This document shows positions 1 through 8,226 of a stretch of 64,000 nt of DNA, in pieces. A model generated the notes under the pieces. The model was not told the origin of the DNA. It was given only the letters and a program-made list of their open reading frames with translations, and made no database searches. The stretch is from Azorhizobium doebereinerae UFLA1-100 (GTDB lineage Bacteria; Pseudomonadota; Alphaproteobacteria; Rhizobiales; Xanthobacteraceae). The DNA is taken from positions 1-64,000 of the forward strand of contig NZ_AXBA01000032.1 of assembly GCF_000473085.1 (NCBI RefSeq). Reading direction: 5' to 3'. The translations under genes and the position numbers were made by a program. Every line of letters begins with the position of its first letter. The first letter of the stretch is position 1.

Positions 1-268
1 ATACCGCCTATGACAGCGACGCCCTGCGCGCCACAATCGCGGCAAGGAACGCGCAGGCGGTCATCCCGTCCAATCCATCCCGCGCCAGGAAGCATAGCCT
101 CGACAGGCACCTCTACGCTCAGCGCCACCTGATCGAATGCTGCTTCTCCAAGCTCAAGCAGTTCAGGCGTGTCGCGACCCGCTTCGAGAAGACCGCGCGA
201 AACTACCTCGCCATCGTCACAATCGCTGCCATCGTCCTGTGGATCAGGTAACTGTCCACACCACCTAG
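1..268 (+). mobile_element. 3' end of an IS5-type insertion sequence
   Basis: This is the right end of an IS whose left part lies outside the window. It carries the C-terminal transposase segment (stop at 251) followed by about 17 bp containing CTGTCCACACCACCTAG, which is where a right terminal repeat would sit. The exact end, near the CTAG at 265-268, is inferred. It matters because the APAZ coding frame begins immediately downstream without its expected N-terminal half, so the IS probably interrupted that gene. Confidence 0.6.
3..251 (+). CDS. IS5-family transposase, C-terminal fragment (cut by window edge)
   Basis: The frame runs from the window edge to TAA at 249-251 and gives the last 82 residues of a DDE transposase. 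The Y-(2)-R-(3)-E-(6)-K signature is visible as YAQRHLIECCFSKLK and contains the third catalytic acid. It is followed by the RRVATRFEKTARNYLA segment typical of the IS5 (IS427-like) group. The first two catalytic aspartates would lie upstream of the window, so I cannot tell whether the element is intact. There is no sign of a frameshift in the visible part. Confidence 0.8.
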   Translation, partial: TAYDSDALRATIAARNAQAVIPSNPSRARKHSLDRHLYAQRHLIECCFSKLKQFRRVATRFEKTARNYLAIVTIAAIVLWIR

Positions 269-291
269 TGCAGACGGTGCTTAAACCCGTG

Positions 292-918
292 ATGAAAGAG
301 GCCAAGGTCCGCGAAAGCCGGAGGGAGGAGATTGAAGCCGATCCCGACCTCGCGCGCGTGCTGTCGTGGCTGCTGCGAAAGCATTTCGAGGGCCAGTTGC
401 GGAGCCTTCACGGCCGCGGCCTGATGCTCGAGGCGGAAAGGCGCACGAACAGGCGCGCGTATTTCTTCGGCGAGCGCAGCGGCTCTCGGCTGCTGGTCTA
501 CGATACGCCAGCCAAGCGAAGCGTCGAACGCGAGGTCGTGAAGCAGCGCGGGGAGCGTCCGCGTGTGTGGTTTGAGAACGAGGGCATTGCATATGAGATC
601 GCCCGCCTCGGATCGCTGTGGGGCGTGCGAGTGAAGCCGTTCTATATGTTCACTGGGCCGGATGCCCGAACACCACTGCCCGGCTATGCCAGGACGGCAA
701 AAGCCACGCGGCGGATGAAGTACGACCGCAATCAAAGCGTCGAAAGTGACCTGACTTTCTGGGCCCGGTTCGTTTCTCAGGGCGCGCCAGTGCTCAATCT
801 AGGCCGGGGGCCCATTGAGGATCTCCTGCTCGAGGGCGCGTTTGTTTCGCTCGATGTTCCAGAGGAAGGACTGATCGATGGCGACGGCGATAAAGATCAA
901 ATGCCTGCCCGAGCCTGA
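292..918 (+). CDS. APAZ-domain protein of a short Argonaute system, probably 5'-truncated
   Basis: The 208 residues from ATG 292 resemble the C-terminal half of APAZ domains, the partners of short prokaryotic Argonautes. Landmarks are RRAYFF (about residue 53), a W-G-V-x-V-x-P-F-Y-M-F-T stretch, RRMKYDRNQSV and DLTFWARFVSQG. Intact partners carry an effector (Sir2, TIR, nuclease) and a longer APAZ N-terminus; neither is present. The frame is open upstream to 169, but that part lies inside the IS, so ATG 292 is the first sensible start. The 3' end overlaps the Argonaute gene by 41 bp, a tight operon arrangement. Assignment rests on motif pattern and neighbour. Whether it is expressed is unknown. 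Confidence 0.65.
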   Translation: MKEAKVRESRREEIEADPDLARVLSWLLRKHFEGQLRSLHGRGLMLEAERRTNRRAYFFGERSGSRLLVYDTPAKRSVEREVVKQRGERPRVWFENEGIAYEIARLGSLWGVRVKPFYMFTGPDARTPLPGYARTAKATRRMKYDRNQSVESDLTFWARFVSQGAPVLNLGRGPIEDLLLEGAFVSLDVPEEGLIDGDGDKDQMPARA

Positions 919-2380
919 ACTGCAGTTCAGTAACGGGAGGCGAGATCTCGATCCTCGCCGGGCGCTTGCGGCAAACGGTCCTGCGGATCACCGTGGATTG
1001 CGAACGATCCGCGTGGGCTTGATCGGCCTGGCAGAGGAGACAAACGCGGCAAGCGCTTGGATCACGAGCATGGCGGCGTTCAGGCCGGCCCGCGAGCGAA
1101 ATGCGCGGCGCTATCGTGACTGGCCGGGTAGTGAGAAGGCTCTCGGCGCTAGGTTTGAGATTGACCCTCAGTTCGTGCGGACAATCGACAAGGCTCAGCA
1201 TGATCGGTTGTTCCGTGACCATATGAGAGCAGCCGAATTCGATGCGCTGGTGGAACTCTATGAGGGACCCATGAGCAGCATGTTCGGCGATATCCGCCCC
1301 GACTGCATCGTCGTGTGCATTCCAGATGCACTGGGTGATCTGCGCGTTCAAAACCCGGAGCTGTCCGCAAAGGAACGCAGGGCTCTGGAGATCCTCAAAT
1401 CCGAAGAGGAAAGCCTGCAAGGCGATCTGTTTGCACCGACGGAAGAGGAACTCGCAGAAGCCGAAGCGTTGCGCACGACAGCCGAAGACCTTCTCTTTCG
1501 GTCGTTCTACCGCGCACTCAAGGCGAAGGTGCACAAGTACGAAAACGCTGTGCCGGTCCAGGTATTGCGCCGAGGCACGATCGACCGCCCTGAAGACGCC
1601 GGGCACAGTCAAGCCACACGAGCTTGGAACTTTGCGACGGCGCTATACTACAAGGCCGGCGGCCTGCCCTGGCGCCCGGCGGATCTGCCCGATGGGGTCT
1701 GCTTCATCGGGGTGTCGTTCCATCATCTCAAGAAGCGCGGCGGTCATCTCGTCTACGCCAGTGTGGCGCAGGCATTCTCATCGGATCACGAACCATTCTG
1801 CCTGAAGGGCGCGCATGTCGACCACGACCAGCGCAGAGATCGCCAGCCCTATCTCAACAAGGATCAGGCATTCGGGATGATGCGAGACATCTTGCACGGC
1901 TACGAACTGCGGACGGGCGTGAAGCCAAAACGTGTCGTGGTACATAAGACGTCGATGTATCAGCCGGAGGAAGAAGAGGGTTTCCGCGATGGAGCCAAGG
2001 GCATCGTTCCCAATTGCGATCTCGTTTGGCTGCGGCAGACATCGTTCCGCATGGTCCGAAAGGGCACCGAGGAGCCTTGGCGTGGCACATTGTGCCAGAT
2101 CGAAGGCGACTCCTATCTGTTCACGAGCGGATACGTGCCCTGGTGGGACGAATTCCCGGGAGCTCACATTCCCGCGCCACTTCAAATCGGGTCGGCAGGA
2201 CCGACGGACATCGAGGCGCGATCACGGGAAATACTGACGTTGTCCAAGATGAATTGGAATTCGAGCGACGGTATCACGCGCCTCCCGGTCACCCTGCTAT
2301 TTGCGAAGAAGGTCGGTGAGATAATGACGGAGCTTTCCGACAACGTGACGCCGAATCCGTCGTTCCGATTTCATACGTAG
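878..2380 (+). CDS. Short prokaryotic Argonaute (MID-PIWI, catalytically inactive type)
   Basis: This 500-residue protein has the size and layout of short pAgos: an N-terminal strand region (LPEPELQFSNG, residues 10-20; IRVGLIG, 44-50), a MID domain to about 260, and PIWI from about 262. PIWI landmarks are GGLPWRPA, CFIGVSF (275-281), VVVHKTSMY (353-361), SGYVPWW and the C-terminal ILTLSKMNWN (452-461). The catalytic D-E-D-X tetrad is missing: the first Asp position reads GVSFH and the second reads HKTS. Such proteins bind guide and target nucleic acid and trigger a partner effector. Here the partner (292-918) seems truncated, so function may be lost or depend on another effector. Confidence 0.9.
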   Translation: MATAIKIKCLPEPELQFSNGRRDLDPRRALAANGPADHRGLRTIRVGLIGLAEETNAASAWITSMAAFRPARERNARRYRDWPGSEKALGARFEIDPQFVRTIDKAQHDRLFRDHMRAAEFDALVELYEGPMSSMFGDIRPDCIVVCIPDALGDLRVQNPELSAKERRALEILKSEEESLQGDLFAPTEEELAEAEALRTTAEDLLFRSFYRALKAKVHKYENAVPVQVLRRGTIDRPEDAGHSQATRAWNFATALYYKAGGLPWRPADLPDGVCFIGVSFHHLKKRGGHLVYASVAQAFSSDHEPFCLKGAHVDHDQRRDRQPYLNKDQAFGMMRDILHGYELRTGVKPKRVVVHKTSMYQPEEEEGFRDGAKGIVPNCDLVWLRQTSFRMVRKGTEEPWRGTLCQIEGDSYLFTSGYVPWWDEFPGAHIPAPLQIGSAGPTDIEARSREILTLSKMNWNSSDGITRLPVTLLFAKKVGEIMTELSDNVTPNPSFRFHT

Positions 2381-2500
2381 AATGACGCCAATTTTGGGCG
2401 GCCGAAGGGAGTCCATCTATGCAGCCAGTAGCGTGCCCGTCGTCATCGTCACGTCTTTCCCATCGCGACAGTATTACATTGTGCGCACACCCGCCGCAAA

Positions 2501-2520
2501 CTAGGTGGCGAGCCGCCTAG
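2501..2520. repeat. Inverted repeat between convergent genes
   Basis: Two 9-nt arms, CTAGGTGGC and GCCGCCTAG, face each other across a 2-nt loop with one G-T wobble. The hairpin sits between the end of the Argonaute gene (2380) and the stop of the helicase gene (2522). It could end convergent transcripts, but no T-tract follows on either strand. The octamer CTAGGTGG is also the reverse of CCACCTAG at the IS end (261-268). The rest of the 2381-2500 gap holds nothing I recognise. Confidence 0.4.
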
Positions 2521-2521
2521 T

Positions 2522-5500
2522 CTAGGCTCCTTCCTTGATCTTTGAGATGAGCGCCGTGATCTGGCCGGTCTGAATCCCACCAAACTCTTCCGTCGTGACA
2601 AGGATGCCGTTGGGGCCGCCGCCCTCCTGGTCCGGCAAGATGCCGTTGTCCCGATACCATCGGAGTTTCAGCGCCCACTTCCGATCATATTCGGCGTCCC
2701 CTTTCATGCCGAGATGTTCCCAGTACCAGATGTTGCCGGTTTCAGCGTCCTCGATGGTGAAATCTGGATATCGTCGGCTGCCGTCCGAGACGATCAGCGG
2801 TCGCTCATAGGCGTAATCAAGACCGGCGCTTTGCAGCTCGTTGGCGATGATCACTTCCGATTTGGAGATCATCAGTTCGCCTCGGCGCGAGCGATGAATG
2901 TGTTTTCCATCGAAGATCTGCGTGCCAACCACGATCGGTCGGGGTGGTGCAAACAGATTGGTGAGGCGACGGGCCGCGTCCGACAGATGCCGGAAATCAA
3001 CCAGCCGATGCGGGTCGCCCTGGCACAGGATCACGAGCCGTCGACTTTGACGGGTCAGCGCCGTGTAGAGAAGTTCACGGGACAGGATTCTGCAAGGATT
3101 GGGCAAGACCACGAACACCGTGTCGAACTCGCTGCCCTGGGCCTTATGGACGGTCAGCGCGTAAGCCAGTTCGAGCAGGCTGCCATCTTCGCCGAGATCG
3201 CTGGGCCAATAGGTGTACTCAAAGCCGGTTTGCGAGGAGAAAGTGACGCGGACGTTGTTGAGGTTCGTCTTTTTGCCCTTCTTTCTAAAGGGTCCGGTCG
3301 CGATACCGATCTCGCCATTCGCGACGTAGCAAAGCGAGGTGTTGCCGTCCGAGTCCGCCTCCGGATAGACCCAGGTTCTTCTATGGTTTCCAAGGTTGAT
3401 CACCTTGTCGCCGTAGATGATCCCGTCATTGCCCATCGGCGGCGAAACTTTGGCGTAGCGACGATCGGCCAGTTCAGCGGCTTTGCGGGTCTCGCCCCGA
3501 AAATATTTCTGGACGAGCCGGTTGGTCAGCAGCGTACCGGCGGCGTCGCCGCGCAGCGGCGACAAGATCTGCCATTTGTCCGCAGCCGGGCCGGAGGACC
3601 AAAAGTTGAAATAGACATGGGTGCCACTGCGCGTGCCGCCGAGTGCAAGCTCGGAGAAAGACGCCTCGCGATCGGCCGGATCAATGCCGAGTTCCTCCGC
3701 CATGATCTGGGGAAGAAGGGATGCGAGATCAGAGGGGGACGACCACAGGCAGAGGCGCAGATGGTCTCCGTTATAGCCGGTGTAGAGGTGCGAAATGATC
3801 TCGTCGCTCGCGGGGCCTGAAGCTCGCCCGCTGAACAAATCGGCAAGCTCGAGGTCCTTGCGGTCAGCGCCGCGCTGCCGGCTACCGACAGTCAACTCCG
3901 CATAACCAGGCGCGACCCTTGGCGTGCCTGGCGTGACGGTTTCAGGGGCGAGCAACGAGACGATATCGACGAACGGGCGACCCGCGCCGATTGGCGGCAA
4001 CTGGCTGGGGTCGCCCACCAATATGATGCGGTCGACTGAACTCAACGCGTCAATGAGCGCTGCCAACTGCTCTTCGGTCAACATCGACGCCTCGTCGACG
4101 ATCACTGTTTTTTGTCCTGAGGAGCGCTCCAGATCGCCAATCACATGGTAGCTTTGCGTCGCCTCGCGATATCGCCGTGGCCGCAAAAATTGTGCAAGAG
4201 TCTTTGCCGAAATTCCGGTTTGCGTCTGCAGTCTGACGCGCGCCTTGCCTGTTGGCGCGAGCAGGAGCACGCCCGCATTCTTGATCGGGGCCGCCTGGCA
4301 GAGAAACCGTAGCAGGGTGGTTTTGCCGGTGCCGGCGGCACCGATCAGAACCGAAAGCCGAGACGCCGCAAGCTCGCGAAGCGCCGCCGCCTTTTCGTTG
4401 CGGCCCTGGTCCTCGAGCGACCCTTTTGGCGCGGATCCTGGGAGATTACTGTCGAGCATGGCGCGCCAATCGACGGGAACGTCGAGGCGTTTGCCTTGCC
4501 GTACACGTTTGATGACCGTTCGCTCGATGAGCGTCCGTGCCGCCGCGAGGCGGTCAAGCTGGAATGCGGGGGCGCCATCATCGAGCGTGCAATGCTCGAT
4601 CTGCGGCTTAAGGGCCTCGCCATGAATCTCGAAGTGATCGGTGGTTGCTGGAAGTGGAGGCTCGATGGCGAGACCCTTGACCGCAGCGAGGACCATGTCG
4701 CGACCCAGGAGCGTATGCCCGTCGTTGGCGGCCTCTTCGAGCGCCGAAAGGGTCGCTGCGCGCAGACGCCGGCCGTCGACCGGTCCCGTCATGGCCGACG
4801 GCACCGGCACCGGATGGGCGTCGAGCACGGCGGCTTGAGGGAAGACGGCCTGGTCGACTGTGCGGAAGGCAATCGGATCGACCTGTCCTCGATCGCATTC
4901 GAACAGCAAATAGGGATTAATGACGATCGCGTCGTCTGCGATCGGTTTGCCGAGATAGCTCAATTCCGCGGCGCTGCGCGCGGCTGGATCCCACCAGCGC
5001 GCTGCCTGCTCCGATGACAGACTGACCCTGGCCAGCAGCTTGGCCAGCGTCTGCCGTTTGGCGCCTGCATTTGAATGCAGGTAGGTCCAGATATCCTTGA
5101 GCGCAGCAAGCTGGGGTACGAGATCACGCGGCGCCGTGGCCGGAGCCGCAACAAGCTTGCCGAGCGCAGTCCAAGTGTCGCCATTTTTGCCGGCGAGTGA
5201 CCAGGCGTGCTGAGCGAGCTGATGGCCGTGCGGGACGCCGAGCGCTGTGAGAAGCGATCCTAGTCCAGGATACGGCCCGCGAAGCTCCCAAAGTTCGCCA
5301 AGTCGTTCATCTATCCATTTGAGCTGCGACCCCCAAGCGCCGCCGAAGCGACGGCCGAAAGTCGCGAGCGCCTCCTTCATTGCCAGCAGGGCAGAGATCG
5401 CGGTGCCCTGCGAGACAAGCTCACTCGCGTAGGAGAATTCCGACCGATATTCAGGCGGCACGAAGGCGATGCAGTCGCTGATGTCGAGGGCCGGATCGGC

Positions 5501-6310
5501 CTCGGCCTGCTTGAGCAACTCGTGCAAGGGAAGGAGAACACCACCCGACCCGTCGGGGCGCAGGCTATGACAGACGCTTCGCTCCCACAGATAGGAGCGG
5601 ATCGGGCTGGTGGCGCCGCTCTCGTAATCCCATTCGCGCAAGTCGCCGATCGACGTCACCTTGGCGGCCCCAACGATGATCCATTGATCATCGTCGAGCA
5701 GCGGCGTTCGCTTGGCGTAGAAGAAGACGAGACTCTCCTTCGGTTCGATGGCCGAGAAGAAGGCGTCTAGCAGGCCCTGCTGGTTGCGATGGCCTTGGAT
5801 CCAGGGCCGATCGTGAAGCCAGTCGGGAGCGTCGGGTTCATATTCGGGATGTGAGTCGATGCCCCAGCGCTCGGCAAGAGCGTTGGCGTCGATCGAGCCC
5901 TTCTTCCATTTTTCACCCCATGCGCGGTCCTTCAGAAGCCAGCCGAAGGGGGTGGCGGCCGCTGAAAAGGCGGGATGAAGAAAGAGGGTGTCGCGGATAT
6001 GCCGATGGTCATTGCTGGTTCGCGCATAGGCATGGCGGGCAAGACGATGCTGTGGTCTGGCCGACAGGAAGCTAACGCGCTCCGAAAAACATGGCGGCGC
6101 TTCGTCGTGCGGCACCGAATCGAGGAACTGCCCCGTGTGCCGCTCTTCTGTCTCGTCCCTCTTTGCGGCGCCGATGCGATTAAGCGCCAGGCAGCTCGAA
6201 TTCTGCCTGGGCGCGCGACAGACGGTGCCGTCCCAACCGGCATCATGCCAAGGAACGCGCACCGACAAATGGCTGCGAGGCACGCGCGGCATGATTTTCG
6301 GCGTCGCCAT
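2522..6310 (-). CDS. RecD-like SF1 helicase fused to PD-(D/E)XK nuclease, with unassigned N-terminal domain
   Basis: This is a 1262-residue multidomain protein. Residues 1 to about 620 form a domain I cannot name, with a striking HDAGWDGTVC motif at 22-31 and several Cys residues nearby. The helicase follows: Walker A GAAGTGKTT (about 655), Walker B VIVDEASML (about 737), LVGDPSQLPPIG, then TVHKAQGSEFD (about 1055) and ELLYTALTRQSRR (about 1088), as in RecD/UvrD_C_2 proteins. The C-terminus (about 1150-1262) has SRRYPDFTIED followed by WYWEHLG, a PD-(D/E)XK-like nuclease core with E-x-x rather than E-x-K. It is the last gene of a three-gene operon, 54 bp after the protease gene. Phage or plasmid defence is inferred from composition and location. 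Confidence 0.85.
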   Translation of the reverse strand: MATPKIMPRVPRSHLSVRVPWHDAGWDGTVCRAPRQNSSCLALNRIGAAKRDETEERHTGQFLDSVPHDEAPPCFSERVSFLSARPQHRLARHAYARTSNDHRHIRDTLFLHPAFSAAATPFGWLLKDRAWGEKWKKGSIDANALAERWGIDSHPEYEPDAPDWLHDRPWIQGHRNQQGLLDAFFSAIEPKESLVFFYAKRTPLLDDDQWIIVGAAKVTSIGDLREWDYESGATSPIRSYLWERSVCHSLRPDGSGGVLLPLHELLKQAEADPALDISDCIAFVPPEYRSEFSYASELVSQGTAISALLAMKEALATFGRRFGGAWGSQLKWIDERLGELWELRGPYPGLGSLLTALGVPHGHQLAQHAWSLAGKNGDTWTALGKLVAAPATAPRDLVPQLAALKDIWTYLHSNAGAKRQTLAKLLARVSLSSEQAARWWDPAARSAAELSYLGKPIADDAIVINPYLLFECDRGQVDPIAFRTVDQAVFPQAAVLDAHPVPVPSAMTGPVDGRRLRAATLSALEEAANDGHTLLGRDMVLAAVKGLAIEPPLPATTDHFEIHGEALKPQIEHCTLDDGAPAFQLDRLAAARTLIERTVIKRVRQGKRLDVPVDWRAMLDSNLPGSAPKGSLEDQGRNEKAAALRELAASRLSVLIGAAGTGKTTLLRFLCQAAPIKNAGVLLLAPTGKARVRLQTQTGISAKTLAQFLRPRRYREATQSYHVIGDLERSSGQKTVIVDEASMLTEEQLAALIDALSSVDRIILVGDPSQLPPIGAGRPFVDIVSLLAPETVTPGTPRVAPGYAELTVGSRQRGADRKDLELADLFSGRASGPASDEIISHLYTGYNGDHLRLCLWSSPSDLASLLPQIMAEELGIDPADREASFSELALGGTRSGTHVYFNFWSSGPAADKWQILSPLRGDAAGTLLTNRLVQKYFRGETRKAAELADRRYAKVSPPMGNDGIIYGDKVINLGNHRRTWVYPEADSDGNTSLCYVANGEIGIATGPFRKKGKKTNLNNVRVTFSSQTGFEYTYWPSDLGEDGSLLELAYALTVHKAQGSEFDTVFVVLPNPCRILSRELLYTALTRQSRRLVILCQGDPHRLVDFRHLSDAARRLTNLFAPPRPIVVGTQIFDGKHIHRSRRGELMISKSEVIIANELQSAGLDYAYERPLIVSDGSRRYPDFTIEDAETGNIWYWEHLGMKGDAEYDRKWALKLRWYRDNGILPDQEGGGPNGILVTTEEFGGIQTGQITALISKIKEGA

Positions 6311-6364
6311 GGTTTCCCCGATTTTCCCCTCCGTCTCTCGCTTTAGCGGGAGGCGTTTGGCAGC

Positions 6365-7198
6365 CTACTGCCTGCGCGTGTGATAGGCCATGGGATTGGG
6401 ATAGGGATTCAATGTGCCGTCAATGTTCAAGCAATTTGCTCGAGATGCCTTAAGGATGAGGCTGCTAGATTCGTAGATGATCCCGCCGAGGCGCCAGCTA
6501 AAGATGCCGTTATGCTCGATAAAGGTCAGTATCGGCGCCCCGCTGCACCCGCCAAGCGCCCACTCGCTCGGAGTGGTCGGCCGGAGCCCCACGTCAAAGT
6601 CCTGCTCATGGTCAAACACCAGCGTGATGTCGGTGTCGCTGACGCCGCTTGCCACAGCCAGGGCGGTGTAGCCGAGCCAGTCTATCTCAACCAAGGAGTT
6701 TCCCCGATAGGGACGCATTTCCCTGCCGTCACCCGGAAATCCAACGAAGAAGATGCCCCGATCGACTTGGGGGGGGCCGGGCGGCCATGATTTCTGGCTT
6801 CCGGTGAGGATAGCTTTGCCATTGGCGTAGTTGGCAAGCTTGCCGATCTCATCTGCCTCGATCCGAAAGGTTGCTACGTCATAGGCGGAATCGGACGCGA
6901 TACAGCGGCCGGCGAGGTCGAAGCGCAATTCGCCGAGGATACAGACGGCATCGGGGTAGGATTGCCGGTCGACGAGAAAGCCTTGATAGACGTGGTTCGC
7001 CGTGACCAGAAACGGTCCAGTACCGCAATCCAGGATGAAGGCGGACCCGCTGTCGATGATCCAAGGTTTGCGATCCCGGGCAGTGATCCAGCAGATCGGC
7101 ATCACGTATTTTGCGGCGGTCTCCATCAACGCCTTGGCCAAACCGCCACGCATGAGCCGGATTGCCTCGTCCTTCGAGGGTTGGCTGATCGCTGTCAT
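6365..7198 (-). CDS. Trypsin-like serine protease of the island operon
   Basis: This 277-residue protein carries a recognisable chymotrypsin/trypsin-fold triad: His69 in VTANHV, Asp107 in SAYDVAT and Ser219 in GGCSGAPI. There is no signal peptide or membrane segment, so it should act in the cytoplasm, unlike Deg/HtrA proteases, and no PDZ domain follows. It lies 34 bp after the nuclease gene and 54 bp before the helicase gene on the same strand, consistent with one transcript. In defence islands such proteases often act as effectors or activators once a sensor is triggered. Applying that role here is inference. Confidence 0.85.
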   Translation of the reverse strand: MTAISQPSKDEAIRLMRGGLAKALMETAAKYVMPICWITARDRKPWIIDSGSAFILDCGTGPFLVTANHVYQGFLVDRQSYPDAVCILGELRFDLAGRCIASDSAYDVATFRIEADEIGKLANYANGKAILTGSQKSWPPGPPQVDRGIFFVGFPGDGREMRPYRGNSLVEIDWLGYTALAVASGVSDTDITLVFDHEQDFDVGLRPTTPSEWALGGCSGAPILTFIEHNGIFSWRLGGIIYESSSLILKASRANCLNIDGTLNPYPNPMAYHTRRQ

Positions 7199-7232
7199 CG
7201 ATGTCGCCAGGTTGGTGAGACGTCAGCCCAGA

Positions 7233-8012
7233 TCATAATGGCGCCTGGTTAGCGCGAAACTCGCCTAGGCACTTCTCAACCTCCCGATCGCACTTGCCCT
7301 CGGGGTCGTCGAGCCACTCCTGCCACTCGGCGCTTTGCATCAGGTCAAGAACCGAGGGCTCACGCCGGTCCGGATCGTCAAGTCCTTTCGCATACTGCTT
7401 GCGCACAAAGGGTGCCGAAAGGGTGGGAGGGATCGGCACGCGGGCGTGCGGATTATGATGGAGGTCGATCACCAGGTCCGACCCGAACGGTTGGCGCAAG
7501 ACCGCAACCGCGCTGATGGAGGTATTGTTGCGGCTCGTCAGCGTCGCCCTCTTGCCGTGCCACATTCCCAAGTACCGTGGCTCATGTGCCGGGTCGCTGG
7601 AAACCTCGAAGTGCAAGGTCTCCCGGCCGAACATCGCTTGGGTGACGTGGACCCGCTCCAGATGGAATCCAGCGGTAGTATCGAAGAAGCACACCACTGT
7701 GGGAAATCCGCGATACGAGAATTTCCGCAACTGTGCGGCCGAATCCTTGATGGATTGGCGGAGCCGCACGCCGGGGTCAATCCAGCGCAAGGACGGCTTG
7801 CCGGACAGCAACTCATGCATCATATCCACCTCAGCGGGTGTCTCGGCGAGTTCCTTGATCTCGACGAAACACAGGTGCGGTATCACCCTCATGACGTAGT
7901 CGGGCCGCTTATGGCCCTGCGCGTTCGCCTCGCGGACACGCCGATACTCGATGCCTTGGATCTGGCACCAATGCTCGAAAGCGAGTTCGGACGCGGTGAG
8001 AGGGGTGCTCAT
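7233..8012 (-). CDS. PD-(D/E)XK nuclease-like protein, first gene of the island operon
   Basis: This 259-residue protein has a restriction-endonuclease-like core near its N-terminus: PD at 37-38 (KRPDYVM) and E-I-K at 51-53 (FVEIKE), the spacing expected for a PD-(D/E)XK site. A helix with Glu13 precedes it. The remaining 200 residues match nothing I know. The open frame extends upstream to 8201, but that part includes a terminator and repeats, so ATG 8012 is preferred. It leads the nuclease-protease-helicase operon and would be the first product from any promoter in the 8013-8170 gap. Confidence 0.75.
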   Translation of the reverse strand: MSTPLTASELAFEHWCQIQGIEYRRVREANAQGHKRPDYVMRVIPHLCFVEIKELAETPAEVDMMHELLSGKPSLRWIDPGVRLRQSIKDSAAQLRKFSYRGFPTVVCFFDTTAGFHLERVHVTQAMFGRETLHFEVSSDPAHEPRYLGMWHGKRATLTSRNNTSISAVAVLRQPFGSDLVIDLHHNPHARVPIPPTLSAPFVRKQYAKGLDDPDRREPSVLDLMQSAEWQEWLDDPEGKCDREVEKCLGEFRANQAPL

Positions 8013-8139
8013 GGCTGGTAGGCGGCCTCGGCCTTCATAATGGATTCTGCAATGAGGTGGCGACTGGGCTGCCGCCCGGCAAGATCGTATGTAGCGTGGC
8101 CGCGAGGCGGGAGCACAACGTGTCCGCACTCGCATCGTG

Positions 8140-8160
8140 GTGGACACCATGTGGACACCA
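8140..8160. repeat. Tandem decamer GTGGACACCA
   Basis: Two exact copies of GTGGACACCA, at 8140-8149 and 8151-8160, are separated by one base. They lie between the island operon start and the tRNA terminator. Short direct repeats near an insertion junction can be arm-type integrase sites or the remnant of an integrase 3' end; neither is demonstrated. Confidence 0.4.
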
Positions 8161-8174
8161 CGGCGGAAAAGCGA

Positions 8175-8196
8175 AAGGCCGCCTCGCGGCGGCCTT
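8175..8196 (-). terminator. Rho-independent terminator of tRNA-Gly
   Basis: A 9-bp stem (AAGGCCGCC / GGCGGCCTT) with a 4-nt loop sits 32 nt past the encoded CCA of tRNA-Gly on the minus strand. It is followed there by a T-rich stretch, TTTCGCTTTT. It probably ends the tRNA transcript and would also insulate it from the island operon that starts at 8012 on the same strand. Confidence 0.8.
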
Positions 8197-8210
8197 CTCA
8201 TAACGCTCTG

Positions 8211-8226
8211 ATTTCCCTAGGGAAAT
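8211..8226. other. Perfect 16-bp palindrome beside tRNA-Gly
   Basis: ATTTCCCTAGGGAAAT is a perfect palindrome starting one base beyond the tRNA's encoded CCA (8228). It is AT-rich for this genome. It may be part of the integration junction or a protein-binding site; nothing in the sequence decides this. Confidence 0.5.

Noticed and set aside
169-291. Upstream extension of the APAZ frame to position 169
   Set aside because: This part overlaps the IS transposase coding sequence and shows no domain resemblance; ATG 292 is the first start outside the IS.
878-2380. Argonaute as an active guide-directed nuclease
   Set aside because: The PIWI tetrad positions read GVSFH and HKTS instead of Asp-containing motifs, and there are no N or PAZ domains; it belongs to the short, inactive class.
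8013-8201. N-terminal extension of the island nuclease to 8201
   Set aside because: It would translate the tandem decamers and the tRNA terminator; the protein-like sequence starts at ATG 8012.
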